Source: Bog-756 sp963725275
GTDB lineage: Bacteria; Actinomycetota; Acidimicrobiia; Acidimicrobiales; RAAP-2
Length of the DNA stretch: 64,000 bases
Direction: 5' to 3'
NCBI GenBank assembly: GCA_963725275.1
Contig: CAVRXS010000005.1
Coordinates: 372,001-436,000 of the forward strand
In this document: piece after piece, positions 8,473 to 18,030 of the stretch
How the letters are laid out: every line of letters starts with the position of its first letter
Numbering within the stretch: the stretch's first letter is position 1
The notes under the pieces: model-generated
Seen by the model: only the letters and a program-made list of their open reading frames with translations
Told to the model about the DNA's origin: nothing
Database searches by the model: none
Translations under genes and position numbers: made by a program

Positions 8473-8870
8473 GTGCACGCGATCCTCAACATCATCTGGC
8501 TGGTGCTCTGCGGGTTCTGGCTCGCGGTCGGCTACGTGGTGGCCGGCGTGATCATGTGCATCCTGATCATCACCATCCCATTCGGCATCGCGAGCTTCCG
8601 GTTGGCAGCGTTCACCCTCTGGCCGTTCGGGCGGACCCTGGTGCCCAAGCCCGACGCCGGTGCCGGCTCGCTGGTGGGCAACGTGCTCTGGTTCCTGCTC
8701 GCCGGGCTCTGGATGGCCATCGCCCACGTCGTGACCGGCGTCCTCCTCTGCCTCACGATCATCGGCATCCCGCTCGGGATCGCCGACTTCAAGCTGGCGG
8801 CCGTGGCCATCGCGCCCTGGGCAAGGACATCGTCCCGACCGACGATCCCAGGGCCTTCTACCGCACCTGA
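8473..8870 (+). CDS. yccF: YccF family small membrane protein (one frameshift)
   Basis: About 132 residues with two repeated halves, each a pair of membrane helices followed by a conserved loop (IITIPFGIASFRLAAFTLWPFGRTLV and IIGIPLGIADFKLAAVAIAPWGKDIVP). This tandem pattern is typical of YccF (DUF307) inner membrane proteins, whose function is not established. The start is GTG (MHAILNIIW). Near 8819 the frame breaks: restoring one G to a TGGG run gives PWGKDIVPTDDPRAFYRT and the stop at 8870, so this looks like a homopolymer undercall rather than a real pseudogene. Confidence 0.85.
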
Positions 8871-8889
8871 GCGGCACCGACCGGGCGGG

Positions 8890-9985
8890 TCACCCTGCCG
8901 CCACCGGCAACTTGTCCGGGTCCCACCCGAGGAGGGCGACTGCTTGGCTGAAGGCGAACCGGTCGGTCATGCCGGCCACGTAGGCAACCGCGGCCCGCAC
9001 CGCGCCGGGCTCACCGCCGGTGAGGCCGTCGCGGTCCTCCCCTCGTGACGGCATGAGGTGGGGCCGGTCACCGAAGTGCTCGACGAGTGCCCGGAGGACC
9101 GAGACCACGGCCCGACCCTGCGCCACCGAGCTCGGCCGCAGGTAGATGTGCTCGTAGTTGCTCGCCCGGAACGCGGCCAGTGCCTCCGCCTCCGCCTCGG
9201 CCATGCCGATCCGGCCGGTGCGCAGGACGGTGCCGACCACCGCGTCGATGAACGTGCCGAGCTGCTGGCCGCGCCGGTCGCCACACCGTTCTCGCACCAG
9301 CGACGGGCAGGGCGGCCGCCGTCACGATGCCGCTGCGCACTGCGTCCTCGAAGTCGTGGCAGACGTAGGCGATGCGGTCGGCCCAGCTGACCACTTCGCC
9401 CTCCGGGGTGCCCGGCGCCGGCCGGGACCACGAGTGGTTGCGGACGCCGTCGAGCGTCTCGGCGCAGAGGTTGAGCGAGGTGAGCGAGACGTCCGCCCCC
9501 CAGGGCGCGTGGTCGAACCCGCCGTCGACGTAGGGGGAGAGGGCGTCCTCGCTCGCGTGGCCGCCCGGCCCGTGGCCGCAGTCGTGGCCGAGGGCGATGG
9601 CCTCGGTCAGGGCGACGTTGAGCCGGCAGGCCCGGGCGATGCCGGTGGCCACCTGGGCGACCTCGAGGGCGTGGGTCAGACGGGTGCGCTGGTGGTCGTC
9701 GGGGAAGACGAAGACCTGGGTCTTGCCGGCGAGGCGGCGGAAGGCGGTGGCGTGCAGGATCCGGTCGCGGTCCCGTTCGAAGCAGGTCCGCCACGGGTCC
9801 GGCTCCTCGGGTCGGGCGCGGGTGCCCGATCCGGCTGCACGGGTGGCTCCCGGGGCGAGGTGGAGCTGCTCGAGCTCCTCGCGCCCGGGACGGTCCAGTC
9901 CCGGTGCCGTCGGCCACCGTGCCGGTGCCGGTGTGGCTGTCGAAGTGGGCGACGGTGACGTCCCGTCGGCATCGTGGCCGGCCAT
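8890..9985 (-). CDS. dgt: dGTP triphosphohydrolase-like HD protein (one frameshift)
   Basis: An HD-domain nucleotidase of the dGTPase/SAMHD1 family, which removes triphosphate from dNTPs. Seen in order: FRRLAGKTQVFVF, RLTHALEVAQVATGIAR (first His), ALGHDCGHGPGGHASED (HD pair), and SWADRIAYVCHDFEDA (last Asp). Near 9304 the frame changes; deleting one base joins GIVTAAALP to LVRERCGDRRGQQLGTFIDAVV and the C-terminal part to 8890. The start is uncertain: ATG 9985 (MAGHDADG) is used here, but upstream in-frame ATGs exist near 10060-10080. It converges with yccF. Confidence 0.85.
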
Positions 9986-10175
9986 CGTCGCCGCCCAACG
10001 CCGGCCGCGGTCACTCTCCACGGACGGCTCGGTCGGCCCACGACCCGGTGCCTCGCCTCCCATGCCGTCAGTGTGCCCCATCGGTGTGACCCGGGGGCGG
10101 CGGCGCTCCGGCGAGCTTGTATGGTCGAGGCACACCAGGCGGCCCGAGGGCTGCGACAGCGTAAGGAGCGTGCAG

Positions 10176-10412
10176 GTGGACGTGCGGATCGGCATCGTGC
10201 AGTCGATGAAGGAGCTCGACATCGAGCTCCCCGAGGACGCGGACCGCGACACCGTGCTGTCCGACATCGAGACGGCACTGGCCGAGGAGGGGACCATCCT
10301 CTGGCTGACCGATCGCAAGGGACGCCAGGTCGGGGTCCCGGTCGGCAAGGTCGCCTACGTGGAGGTCGACCCGCCGAGCTCCGACCGCCGGGTCGGCTTC
10401 GGGATCTCCTGA
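10176..10412 (+). CDS. DUF3107 family small protein
   Basis: A 78-residue acidic protein that starts MDVRIGIVQSMKELDIELPED and ends SDRRVGFGIS, the pattern of the actinobacterial DUF3107 family. The GTG at 10176 is favoured over the one at 10170 because AAGGAG lies 7 nt upstream. The role is unknown. Its place directly before the pair of ArsA-like ATPases on the same strand hints at a shared unit, which is inference only. Confidence 0.8.
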   Translation: MDVRIGIVQSMKELDIELPEDADRDTVLSDIETALAEEGTILWLTDRKGRQVGVPVGKVAYVEVDPPSSDRRVGFGIS

Positions 10413-10480
10413 TCGGACCCTGTCGTGCCGGCCGCCGTGCCGGGTCCACCTGCGCCCGTGGGCGAAGCGGCCCCTGACCG

Positions 10481-11428
10481 GTGACAGCGCTGCTCGACCT
10501 CAAGCTGGTCTTCGTCACCGGCAAGGGCGGTGTGCGGCAAGACGACCGTCGCCTCCGCCCTGGCCCTCCTCGCGTCGTCTCAGGGCCGGCGGGTCCTCAT
10601 CTGCGAGGTCGATGCCAAGGGGACGTCGCCGGCTTCTTCGAGGCGCCGCCGACCGCCTTCCGCGAGTCGGAGATCCTGCCGGGGCTGTTCGCCATGACGA
10701 TGGACACCGAGGCGTCCTTGCGCGAGTACCTCAAGCTCCAGCTGCGGATCCCGGTCGTTGGCCGGATCGGGCCGCTGGCCAAGGCGTTCGACTTCGTCGC
10801 CACCGCCGCACCCGGAGTCCGCGAGATCCTGACCGTGGGCAAGCTCTGCTACGAGGTGCGCGAGCGCAACTACGACCTGGTGGTGGTCGACGCGCGCGGC
10901 GACCGGTCACATCGTCGGGCAGCTGGCCGCGCCCCAGGCGATCAACGATCTGGTCAAGGTCGGCCTCATCCGCTCCCAGACCGACTGGATGCTCGAGATC
11001 CTCTCCGACCGTCGGTCACGGGCCTGCTGGCCGTCTGCACCCCCGAGGAGATGCCGGTCAACGAGACGATCGACCTCGCGGCCCGGATCCGCGACGAGAC
11101 GACCGTGCAGCTGTCGGGCGTGGTGGTCAACCGGGTGCTCCCCGAGCTGTTCGGCCGCCAGGAGGAGGCGGTCTTCGATGCCCTCGGCGCGACCGGCCCG
11201 CTGGCCCACCTCGACAGCCTGGTGGGCGGTGACGCTGGACCGGTCCTCGACGCGGCCCGCCTCGCCGTGACCATGCGCCGGACCCGCTCGACCCACCTCG
11301 ACCGGCTCCGGCGGGGCATCGACCCGAGCGTGCCGATGCTCTACCTGCCGTATCTGTTCACCCGGTCCCATGGCCTTCGCACGACCCGCCAGGTGGCCGA
11401 CTCGCTCGGTGAGGAGCTCGGCGACTGA
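10481..11428 (+). CDS. ArsA/GET3-like ATPase, first of a tandem pair (at least four frameshifts)
   Basis: A P-loop ATPase related to ArsA/GET3 and to the mycobacterial Rv3679/Rv3680 pair. The N-terminus reads KLVFVTGKGGV then GKTT once an extra base near 10535 is removed. Further breaks near 10620 (G run one short), 10901 (extra G) and 11010 (C run one short) restore EVDAKGDVAGFFEAPPTAF, LVVVDAPATGHIVGQL and LSDPSVTGLLAVCTPEEMPV. The C-terminal part to 11428 is clean. It overlaps the next ATPase by TGATG. The pair probably works as a heterodimer; the cargo is unknown. Confidence 0.82.
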   Translation: MTALLDLKLVFVTGKGGVRQDDRRLRPGPPRVVSGPAGPHLRGRCQGDVAGFFEAPPTAFRESEILPGLFAMTMDTEASLREYLKLQLRIPVVGRIGPLAKAFDFVATAAPGVREILTVGKLCYEVRERNYDLVVVDARGDRSHRRAAGRAPGDQRSGQGRPHPLPDRLDARDPLRPSVTGLLAVCTPEEMPVNETIDLAARIRDETTVQLSGVVVNRVLPELFGRQEEAVFDALGATGPLAHLDSLVGGDAGPVLDAARLAVTMRRTRSTHLDRLRRGIDPSVPMLYLPYLFTRSHGLRTTRQVADSLGEELGD

Positions 11429-12631
11429 TGGCGGAGCGGGAAGCGGCGGGGCCGGAGCACCGGCGTCGAGCGGCACCCTCGACGGCCTGCTCGCCACCAA
11501 GGAGATCGTGGTCGCCTGCGGGCCGGGGGTGTGGGCAAGACCACCACGGCAGCCGCCGCGGCGGTCATGGCCGCGGCGCGCCACGGGTCCAAGGTGCTCG
11601 TGCTCACCGTCGATCCGGCCAAGCGGCTGGCCAACGCGCTCGGGCTCGACGGGATCGGCAACGCCGAGCACCGGGTACCGGAAGAGGCCTTCCGTGCGGC
11701 CGGCGTGCGTCCACGGGGTCAGCTCCTGGGCGGCGATGCTCGACACCAAGGAGTCCTGGGACGCACTCATCCGCCATCACGCGCCGATGCGCAGACGGGA
11801 CGAGATCCTGGCCAACCCGCTCTACCAGAACATCTCCGGCCGGTTCGTCCAGAGCCACGACTACATCGCCATGGAGCGCCTCTACGAGATCCACTCGGCC
11901 TCCGACTACGACCTCATCGTGGTCGACACCCCTCCCACCCGCAACGCCCTCGACTTCCTCGACGTGCCGCAGCGGATGGCCGATTTCTTCTCGTCACGGC
12001 TGCTCCGGTGGCTGATCGTGCCCTACCGCTCGCGGCTGGTCAACGTGGCCACGAAGCCCTTCTACCAGGTCGCCGATCGGATCCTCGGGACCGAGTTCCT
12101 CGCCGACATCTCCGAGTTCTTCATCCTCTTCCAATCGATGTACGACGGGTTCGTGGCCCGTTCGGAGGCCGTCGGCCGCCTGCTCTCCGATCGGCGGACC
12201 ACCTTCGTGGTGGTCTCCACCCTCGAAGCGGTGCCCCTGCGCGAGGCGGAATTCTTCGCCGAGCAGCTGACCGCCCGGCAGCTCCACCGGGGCCATCGTG
12301 CTCAACAAGGTCCTCCCGGACTACCTGCTCGGTTCCGCGGGCGACCCGGGTCGCCGAGGCGGTGAAGGATCGCGCCGCGGAGCTCGCGACCGCGCTCGCC
12401 CCGGACCTGGCGGCGTCCGACGCGGCACTCGACGAGTCGGACCAGGTCGCACGGGTGCTCACCGAGGTCGCAAAGAGCTATCTCAACTTCCAGGTGGTCG
12501 CGCTGCGCGAGAAGGAGGAGCGCGCAACGCTCGCCGTCCACCCCGACGTGCTCGCCACCGTGCCGTTCTTCGACACCGACATCTACGACCTCGGCGGGCT
12601 GCTCCGGCTCGGCGAGCAGATCTGGGACTAG
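11428..12631 (+). CDS. ArsA/GET3-like ATPase, second of a tandem pair (about five frameshifts)
   Basis: The partner of the preceding ATPase. Reassembled across frames it reads LDGLLATKEIVVACGPGGVGKTTTAAAAAVM (Walker A; one G missing near 11525), then VLTVDPAKRLANALGL (switch/A-loop), DTKESWDALI, YDLIVVDTPPTRNALDFLD (Walker B) and FFDTDIYDLGGLLRLGEQIWD at the C-terminus. Breaks are near 11455, 11525, 11700, 12290 (G run one short) and 12345. The DTPP and VDPAKR motifs are as in Rv3679/Rv3680-type proteins. The density of breaks here is the highest in the window together with prmC. Confidence 0.82.
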
Positions 12632-12706
12632 AAGTGCCGCACAAGGAACCGATTGCCTGCTCCGCTCGGCCGGGCGTGGCCGTGTGGCCCGTGGCATAGT
12701 CCGGAT

Positions 12707-13437
12707 GTGGTTCGGAACTACTTCGATGAGCGCATCGCTGCGAGCTACGACGCGAGGTGGCCCGAGGTCGTCGACTCCACTGTCGTCGAACCGATCGTGG
12801 ACTTCCTCGCTCGACTTGCGGGTGCAGGGTCCGCCTTGGAGCTGGCCGTCGGAACCGGCGCATCGCACTCCCACTGAGTCGGCGGGGCGTGCCGGTGCAC
12901 GGGGTCGAACTGTCATCGGCCATGGTCGTCGAGATGCGGAAGAAGCCCGGTGCGGAGACGGTCGACGTCACGACGGGCGACATGTCGATCACCAAGGTGG
13001 GCAAGACCTTCACGCTCGTCTATCTCGTCGCCAACTCGCTCGCCAACCTCACGACCCAAGAGGCCCAGGTGGCGTGCTTCGAGAACGCGGCCGAACACCT
13101 GGAAGACGGCGGGTTCTTCGTCGTCGAGTTGTACATCCCGGCCCTTCAGCGTCTGCCGCCGGGACAGACCATCGTCCCCTTCGCCGTGACGCCGAACCAT
13201 CTGGGGTTCGAGGAGTACGACGTCGCGACGCAGATCGCCTATTCACACCACTACTGGCAGCTGGACGGCCGGTGGGACACGTTCTCGGCTCCGTTTCGCT
13301 ACGTGTGGCCGTCCGAACTCGACCTCATGGCGCGGATCGCCGGATTGACCCTGCAAGAACGATGGTCGAACTGGATCCGTGACCCCTTCAGCAGCGAGAG
13401 CAGACAGCACGTGTCGGTCTGGAAGAAGGCGGAATAG
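12707..13437 (+). CDS. Class I SAM-dependent methyltransferase (one frameshift)
   Basis: About 243 residues. The start MVRNYFDERIAASYDARWPEVV leads to the SAM motif ALELAVGTGR; near 12862 one G is missing, and repairing it gives VGTGRIALPLSRRGVPVHGVELSSAMVVEM. The rest, with DVTTGDMSITKVGKTFTLVYLVANSLANL and LEDGGFFVVELYIP, is a typical small-molecule methyltransferase of the Methyltransf_25 type. The substrate cannot be read from sequence. It stands 75 bp after the ATPase pair and may be separately transcribed. Confidence 0.78.
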
Positions 13438-13536
13438 GCGGGTCCTGCTCGATCGAGGCCGGCTCGAGAACCCGAGGTGCCGGGCGCGGGACCAGCAGCA
13501 GCCGGACGCCACGCCGGACTGCCTTACGATGCGGGG

Positions 13537-14190
13537 ATGGCCGACATCGTCGATCCCGCGCTCGAGGCCTACGCGTCCGAGCACACGACCGCCCCACCGC
13601 CCCATCTCGAGGCGTTGGCGGCGGAGCTGCGGGTCACCCTCGACGCACCCGGGATGATGGTCGGTCGCCTCGAGGGACGGTTCCTCGAGCTGCTTACCTT
13701 CGCGGTGGGGGCCCGGTCGGTCCTCGAGGTCGGGACCTTCGGCGGGTACTCCGCCCTCGCGATGGCTGCAGGGCTGCCGGCCGGAGGCACCATCACCACC
13801 TGCGAGATCTCGCCCGTCCATGCCGAGTTCGCCCGCCGTCACATCGCGGCCAGCCCCTATGCGGACCGCATCGAGGTCGTGGTGGGACCGGCAATCGAGA
13901 CGATCGCCGGGTTGCCGGGACCCTTCGACCTGGTCTTCCTCGACGCGGACAAGGCCGGATACCCCGCCTACTTCGAGGCGGTGCTCCCCAAGCTCTCTCC
14001 CCGCGGGCTCATCGTCGCCGACAACACCCTCTGGAGCGGCCGGGTCCTCGATCCGGCCGACACCACCGAGGACACCGTCGCCCTCCGCCGGTTCAACGAC
14101 GCGCTGGCCACCGACCTCCGGGTAGTGGTCGTCCAGACAACCGTCCGGGACGGGGTGACCCTCATCCGGAGGGCCGACCCGGGCGGGTGA
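13537..14190 (+). CDS. O-methyltransferase (CCoAOMT/catechol-type)
   Basis: A 217-residue intact protein with LEVGTFGGYSALAMAAGLPAGGTITTCEISP (SAM site), FDLVFLDADKAGYPAYFE (metal-binding Asp region) and LIVADNTLWSGRV (second metal-ligand region), the ordered motifs of cation-dependent O-methyltransferases. These act on phenolic or catechol hydroxyls in other organisms; the native substrate here is unknown. GGGG precedes the ATG at a short distance but no strong ribosome site is seen. Confidence 0.85.
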   Translation: MADIVDPALEAYASEHTTAPPPHLEALAAELRVTLDAPGMMVGRLEGRFLELLTFAVGARSVLEVGTFGGYSALAMAAGLPAGGTITTCEISPVHAEFARRHIAASPYADRIEVVVGPAIETIAGLPGPFDLVFLDADKAGYPAYFEAVLPKLSPRGLIVADNTLWSGRVLDPADTTEDTVALRRFNDALATDLRVVVVQTTVRDGVTLIRRADPGG

Positions 14191-14248
14191 CCGCTCCGGC
14201 GGGTCCGCCCGTGCGTGCACAGGGCTCACGAAAGGATCGACACCGAGC

Positions 14249-15128
14249 GTGCTGGACTACCACCTCCACCTCTGGCCCCACGAGCAGAGCGACGCCGAGA
14301 CGACCATCGAACAGGTCGCGGCGTACTGCGAACGTGCCACCGCTGCGGGGGTCGCCGAGATCGCGGTCACCGAGCATCTCTTCCGGTTCACCCAGGCACG
14401 GGACCGGCTCGACGGGTTCTGGGACGACTGTCCGCCTGAGGCGCTCCGTCCGGGCATGGCCGAGTACTGGGACCACCACGCCCGGGTCGATCTCGACACC
14501 TACGTCGAGGTGGTCGAGGCCGCCAAGGCCGAGGGCTCCCGGTGGTGCTCGGCCTCGAGGTCGACTACTACCAGGACCGGATGGACGACGTCGCCGACCT
14601 GCTGGCGGGCTACCCGTTCGACGTGCTGCTCGGATCGATCCACTGGCTCGGGAACTGGCGGTTCGACGTCCTGAGCGACCCGCTCGTCCTGGCCGAGTGG
14701 GACACCCGAGCCGTCGACGCCGTCTGGGACGAGTACACGCGCGCCATGGAGGAGCTCGGGGCGTCCGGCGTGTGCGACGTCTTCGCCCACCCCGACCTGG
14801 TCAAGATCGCCGGCCGGGTCCCCGATGTGCCCGACGAGTTCTACGACCGGATGACCGAGGCGGCGGCGCGGTCGGGCATGGCCGCCGAGGTCTCCTCGGC
14901 CGGGTGGCGGAAACCGGTCGGCGAGCAGTACCCGGCACAGCCCCTGCTCAAACGGTTCGTGGAGCAGGGGGTGCCGCTCACCACGGCCTCCGACGCCCAT
15001 CGCCTGCCCGATGTCGCCGACCGGGCGGACGAGGTACGCGCGCGCTCCTCCTCGCCGCCGGGGTCGACCGGTTGCAGGCCTACCGCGATCGCCGGCCACG
15101 GGTCGTCCCGATCGCCCCGGGGGGCTGA
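14249..15128 (+). CDS. PHP-domain phosphoesterase, histidinol-phosphatase-like (two frameshifts)
   Basis: A PHP-family metal-dependent phosphatase of about 292 residues. The first HxH motif is DYHLHLWPH near the N-terminus, then VTEHLFRF, GLEVDYYQDRMDD, GSIHWLGNW, VFAHPDLVKIAG and ASDAHRLPDVADR, which supply the metal ligands. The start is GTG at 14249. Breaks: near 14540 a GGGG run is one short (AEGLPVVLGLEVDYY), and near 15045 a CG repeat is two bases too long (DEVRALLLAAGVDRLQAY). Histidinol phosphatase is possible, but no other his gene is near, so a general phosphatase remains possible. Confidence 0.8.
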
Positions 15129-15129
15129 G

Positions 15130-16682
15130 ATGCCGACCCCCGCAGAGCTGGCCTTCGAACGCACCGACCTCGACGAGACCCAGCTCGGGCATCTCCAGCG
15201 GTTGCTCGGGACCTGGGGCATCCTGGCGGACCTCTCCTTCTCGGACCTCGTGCTCATGGCACCGATGCATCCCACCGAGGTCGACGACGATCGCACGGGG
15301 GGTCTCGCGCTCGTGATCCTCGGGCAGATGCGACCGTCGAACAGCGCCACCGTGGTCGAGCACGACCTGGTGGGCCAGACGGTCGCCGCCGACGCGTGGC
15401 CGTTGGCGGTGCTCACCTTCGAGTCCGGGGAGTCCTCCGCGGTGAGATGGTGCTCGAGGCCGGCGGCGAGCCGGTCCGCCTCCACTGCATCCCGGTCCGG
15501 TGCGAGGGCACCACGGTGGCCGTGCTGGCCCGCCTCTCCGCCGGCGCGGGCCGCCGGCCCGGACACCTCGAGCGGACCTACCGGGACGTGTTCAACCGCT
15601 TCGCGGTGATGCTCTCGGAGTCCACCTTCCCCTTCCCGAGCGAGGAGGTCGCCACCGAAGAGGCCCCACGTGTGGGTGACGGCGTGGTCCTCGTCGACGA
15701 GGAGGGGAGGGTCTGCTACGCGTCGCCGAACGCCACCAACGCCCTCCACCGGATGGGCATGTACTCACAGATCGAGGGCCACCGCCTCACCGACCTCGGC
15801 ATCGAGGAGTCTGCGATCGAGTGGGCCCTCGCGTCGGCGTTCCCCGTCGTCGAGGAGGTCGAGCGCCGCCCCGACGTGACGGTCCTGCTGCACTGCATCC
15901 CCCTGATCCAGGCCGAGTACGTGACCGGATGCCTCGTGCTGCTGCGCGACGTGACCGATCTGCGGCGCCTCGACCGGCTGCTGCTCTCGAAGGACGCTGC
16001 CATCAGGGAGGTCCACCACCGGGTCAAGAACAACCTCCAGACCATCTCGGCCCTGCTCCGGCTGCAGGCTCGGCGCCTCCCGCCCGGCGGTGGGCGGATC
16101 GCGCTGTTCGAGGCCGAGCGCCGGGTGCGGTCGATCGCGATCGTCCACGAGATCCTCTCCCGCGAGCCGAGCGACCAGGTGCCCTTCGACGAGATCGTGA
16201 CCTCTCTCGTCCGGATGGCCCAGGACTCGCTGGTCTCCCGTCATCTCGCCATCTCGGTCACCGGCGGATTGGGCGAGGTCCCGGCCGACGTGGCCACTCC
16301 GCTCGCGGTGGTCCTCGCCGAGATCGTGCAGAACGCCATCGAGCACGCCTTCGTCGACGGCGACACCGAGGACGACGGGGAGCAGAACGGTGCCGCGTCC
16401 GGGCGGGCCGAGCCGGGATCGGCCGGCAGCATCCGGGTCGACCTGCACAACGACGGGGCGCAGCTGCGGCTCGAGGTCATCGACGACGGGTTGGGCCTGC
16501 CCGACGACTTCGACTTCGACGAGACCCAGAGCCTCGGTCTCTCGATCGTCCGCGACCTCATCCGGAGCCAGCTCGGCGGGTCGATCACCATGAGCAACCG
16601 CTCGGCCGACGAGCCGGGTGCAACGGGGACCATCGTGGCGATCACCCTGCCGGTGCGTGATCCGCAGCCGATCGGGCAGTAG
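15130..16682 (+). CDS. pdtaS: PdtaS-like cytoplasmic sensor histidine kinase (one frameshift)
   Basis: About 517 residues without membrane segments. Order: N-terminal GAF-like histidine kinase sensor domain (MAPMHPTEVDDDRTG), a break near 15440, a PAS domain (GVVLVDEEGRVCYASPNATNAL), the HisKA_2 box with the phospho-accepting His in REVHHRVKNNLQTISALLRLQAR, and an HATPase domain with VQNAIEHAF, EVIDDGLGLP and GLSIVRDLI. It is arranged like mycobacterial PdtaS (Rv3220c), whose response regulator PdtaR is an RNA-binding antiterminator. In Mycobacterium the pdtaS gene adjoins whiB1, as it does here. pdtaR is not in this window. Confidence 0.88.
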
Positions 16683-16702
16683 GTCGAGCCCCCCGACGCG
16701 GA

Positions 16703-16725
16703 CTGACCGCCCCGGGGGCGGTCAG
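16703..16725. terminator. Strong hairpin between convergent pdtaS and whiB
   Basis: CTGACCGCCC and GGGCGGTCAG form a 10-bp perfect stem around a 3-nt loop. It lies between the two convergent stops and has no T-tract, so it would be a bidirectional factor-assisted or T-less terminator. Confidence 0.6.
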
Positions 16726-16744
16726 GAGGTTGCGGGACGTCAGC

Positions 16745-17038
16745 TCAGGAGGCCGCGTCGGCGCGCGCGGCGAGCCAGGCCTTTCGGAGCTTCCGGCGTT
16801 CCTCTTCGGAGGTGGCGCCCCACACGCCCGATTCCTGGTTGGTCGCGAGAGCGAAGTCGAGGCAGGGCTCCTGGACCTCGCAGCCGCGGCAGACCCGCTT
16901 GGCCGCCTCGATCTGGTCCACCGCCGGTCCGGTCGTCCCGACGGGAAAGAAGAGGTCGGGCTCGGTGCTCCGGCATGCGGCGAGCTGCCGCCAGTCCCCC
17001 TCGTCCCAGTCGACGGTGCGGTTCCACATGAGAGCCAC
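16745..17038 (-). CDS. whiB1: WhiB-family Fe-S transcription factor (WhiB1-like)
   Basis: A 97-residue protein. Four cysteines at about 22, 50, 53 and 59 (ACRS, CRGCEVQEPC) bind a [4Fe-4S] cluster, and GVWGATSEEERRKLRK is the glycine turn followed by the basic DNA-binding tail. The GTG at 17038 is chosen because GGAGGA lies 6 nt upstream; ATG 17029 is an alternative. The neighbour pdtaS and a CRP-type palindrome just upstream match the mycobacterial whiB1 locus. WhiB1 there is an essential NO-responsive regulator that binds the main sigma factor. Confidence 0.9.
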   Translation of the reverse strand: MALMWNRTVDWDEGDWRQLAACRSTEPDLFFPVGTTGPAVDQIEAAKRVCRGCEVQEPCLDFALATNQESGVWGATSEEERRKLRKAWLAARADAAS

Positions 17039-17072
17039 GCTGATTCCTCCACTCACTCCGGATGAGCCTGTT

Positions 17073-17088
17073 TGTGATTTCGTTCACA
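17073..17088. promoter_or_regulatory. Perfect CRP-type palindrome in the whiB/GDPD divergent region
   Basis: TGTGA-N6-TCACA with no mismatch, the consensus of the CRP/Cmr family. Its centre is about 42 bp upstream of the whiB start codon. A second copy of its TTCGTTCAC half is at 17125-17133, giving a degenerate second site 46 bp away. In M. tuberculosis the cAMP receptor protein Rv3676 binds the whiB1 promoter; conservation of that link is the natural reading here. Confidence 0.7.
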
Positions 17089-17241
17089 TAGCTCGGCGCC
17101 AAACATGTCACCGGCCGTTCAGGGTTCGTTCACTAGAGTAATCAGCAGTACCCACGGTTGCAAGCAGTTTCAGGCGTTCCGTACGCTGCCAGCGCCGGGG
17201 CAGGGTCCTGGTGGCGGCCTGTGTCGGAAAGGGTACGGAGC

Positions 17242-17973
17242 GTGACCAATCCGATCTCCATCCAGGCCCACCGCGGCAGCCCCGATCCCGCCGAACGGGT
17301 TGTGGAGAACTCGCTCGCGGCCTTCGCCCGCTCCCGACGCTTGGGCGCCGACGGTGTCGAGTTGGACGTGCGCCTGACCGCCGACCGTGAGCTGGCCGTC
17401 CACCACGACCCGGAGATCGACGGGATCGGGCCGGTGCACGACGTGCGTTCCCGCGACCTGCCCCCGGGGGTCCCCCTGCTGGCCGAGGCGCTGGAGGCCT
17501 GTGCCGGCATGGTGGTCAACATCGAGGTCAAGAATCTGCCGACCGAGGCGGCCTTCGACCCCGGCGAGCACGTCGCACGGGCGGTTGTCGACGTCGTCGA
17601 GTCCTCCGGCCGCGCCCCGTCGGTCATCGTCTCGTCGTTCTGGTCGGGAGCGCTCGAGGCGGTCAGGCAGCGGAGCACGGACGTCGCGACCGGGCTCCTC
17701 GTGGCCCCCGGCTTCGATCCCGGACGCAGCCTCGCTGACGCGATCCGGCTCGGCTGTGCCGCCCTCCATCTCCCACTCGGCCTGGTCGGGACCGCGACGG
17801 TCGGCGCCGCCCACGACGCGGGACTGGCCGTGGCCGCCTGGACGGTCAGCGACCGGGAGGGTCTCGAGCTGGTCCGGTCGGCCGGGGTGGACACGGTCAT
17901 CACCGACGACGTGCCACTCTGCCGCGCCGTCCTCGGCGGGGGAGAGGCGGAAGACGGCATTCCCCGGCCCTGA
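17242..17973 (+). CDS. Glycerophosphodiester phosphodiesterase
   Basis: A 243-residue GDPD-family TIM barrel that splits glycerophosphodiesters into glycerol-3-phosphate and an alcohol. Motifs: IQAHRGSPD (catalytic His-Arg), ENSLAAF, GADGVELDVRLTADRELAVHHD (metal ligands and second His), VNIEVKN and AAWTVSDREGLELV. No signal peptide is seen, so it probably acts in the cytoplasm. Starts at GTG 17242 and GTG 17221 are both possible. It is divergent from whiB, sharing the region with the CRP-type site. Confidence 0.85.
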   Translation: MTNPISIQAHRGSPDPAERVVENSLAAFARSRRLGADGVELDVRLTADRELAVHHDPEIDGIGPVHDVRSRDLPPGVPLLAEALEACAGMVVNIEVKNLPTEAAFDPGEHVARAVVDVVESSGRAPSVIVSSFWSGALEAVRQRSTDVATGLLVAPGFDPGRSLADAIRLGCAALHLPLGLVGTATVGAAHDAGLAVAAWTVSDREGLELVRSAGVDTVITDDVPLCRAVLGGGEAEDGIPRP

Positions 17974-18030
17974 CCTGGGATCGCGGCCCGATTGGGCGGA
18001 GTGGGCAATTTTCGTCAACAATGCACGGCC

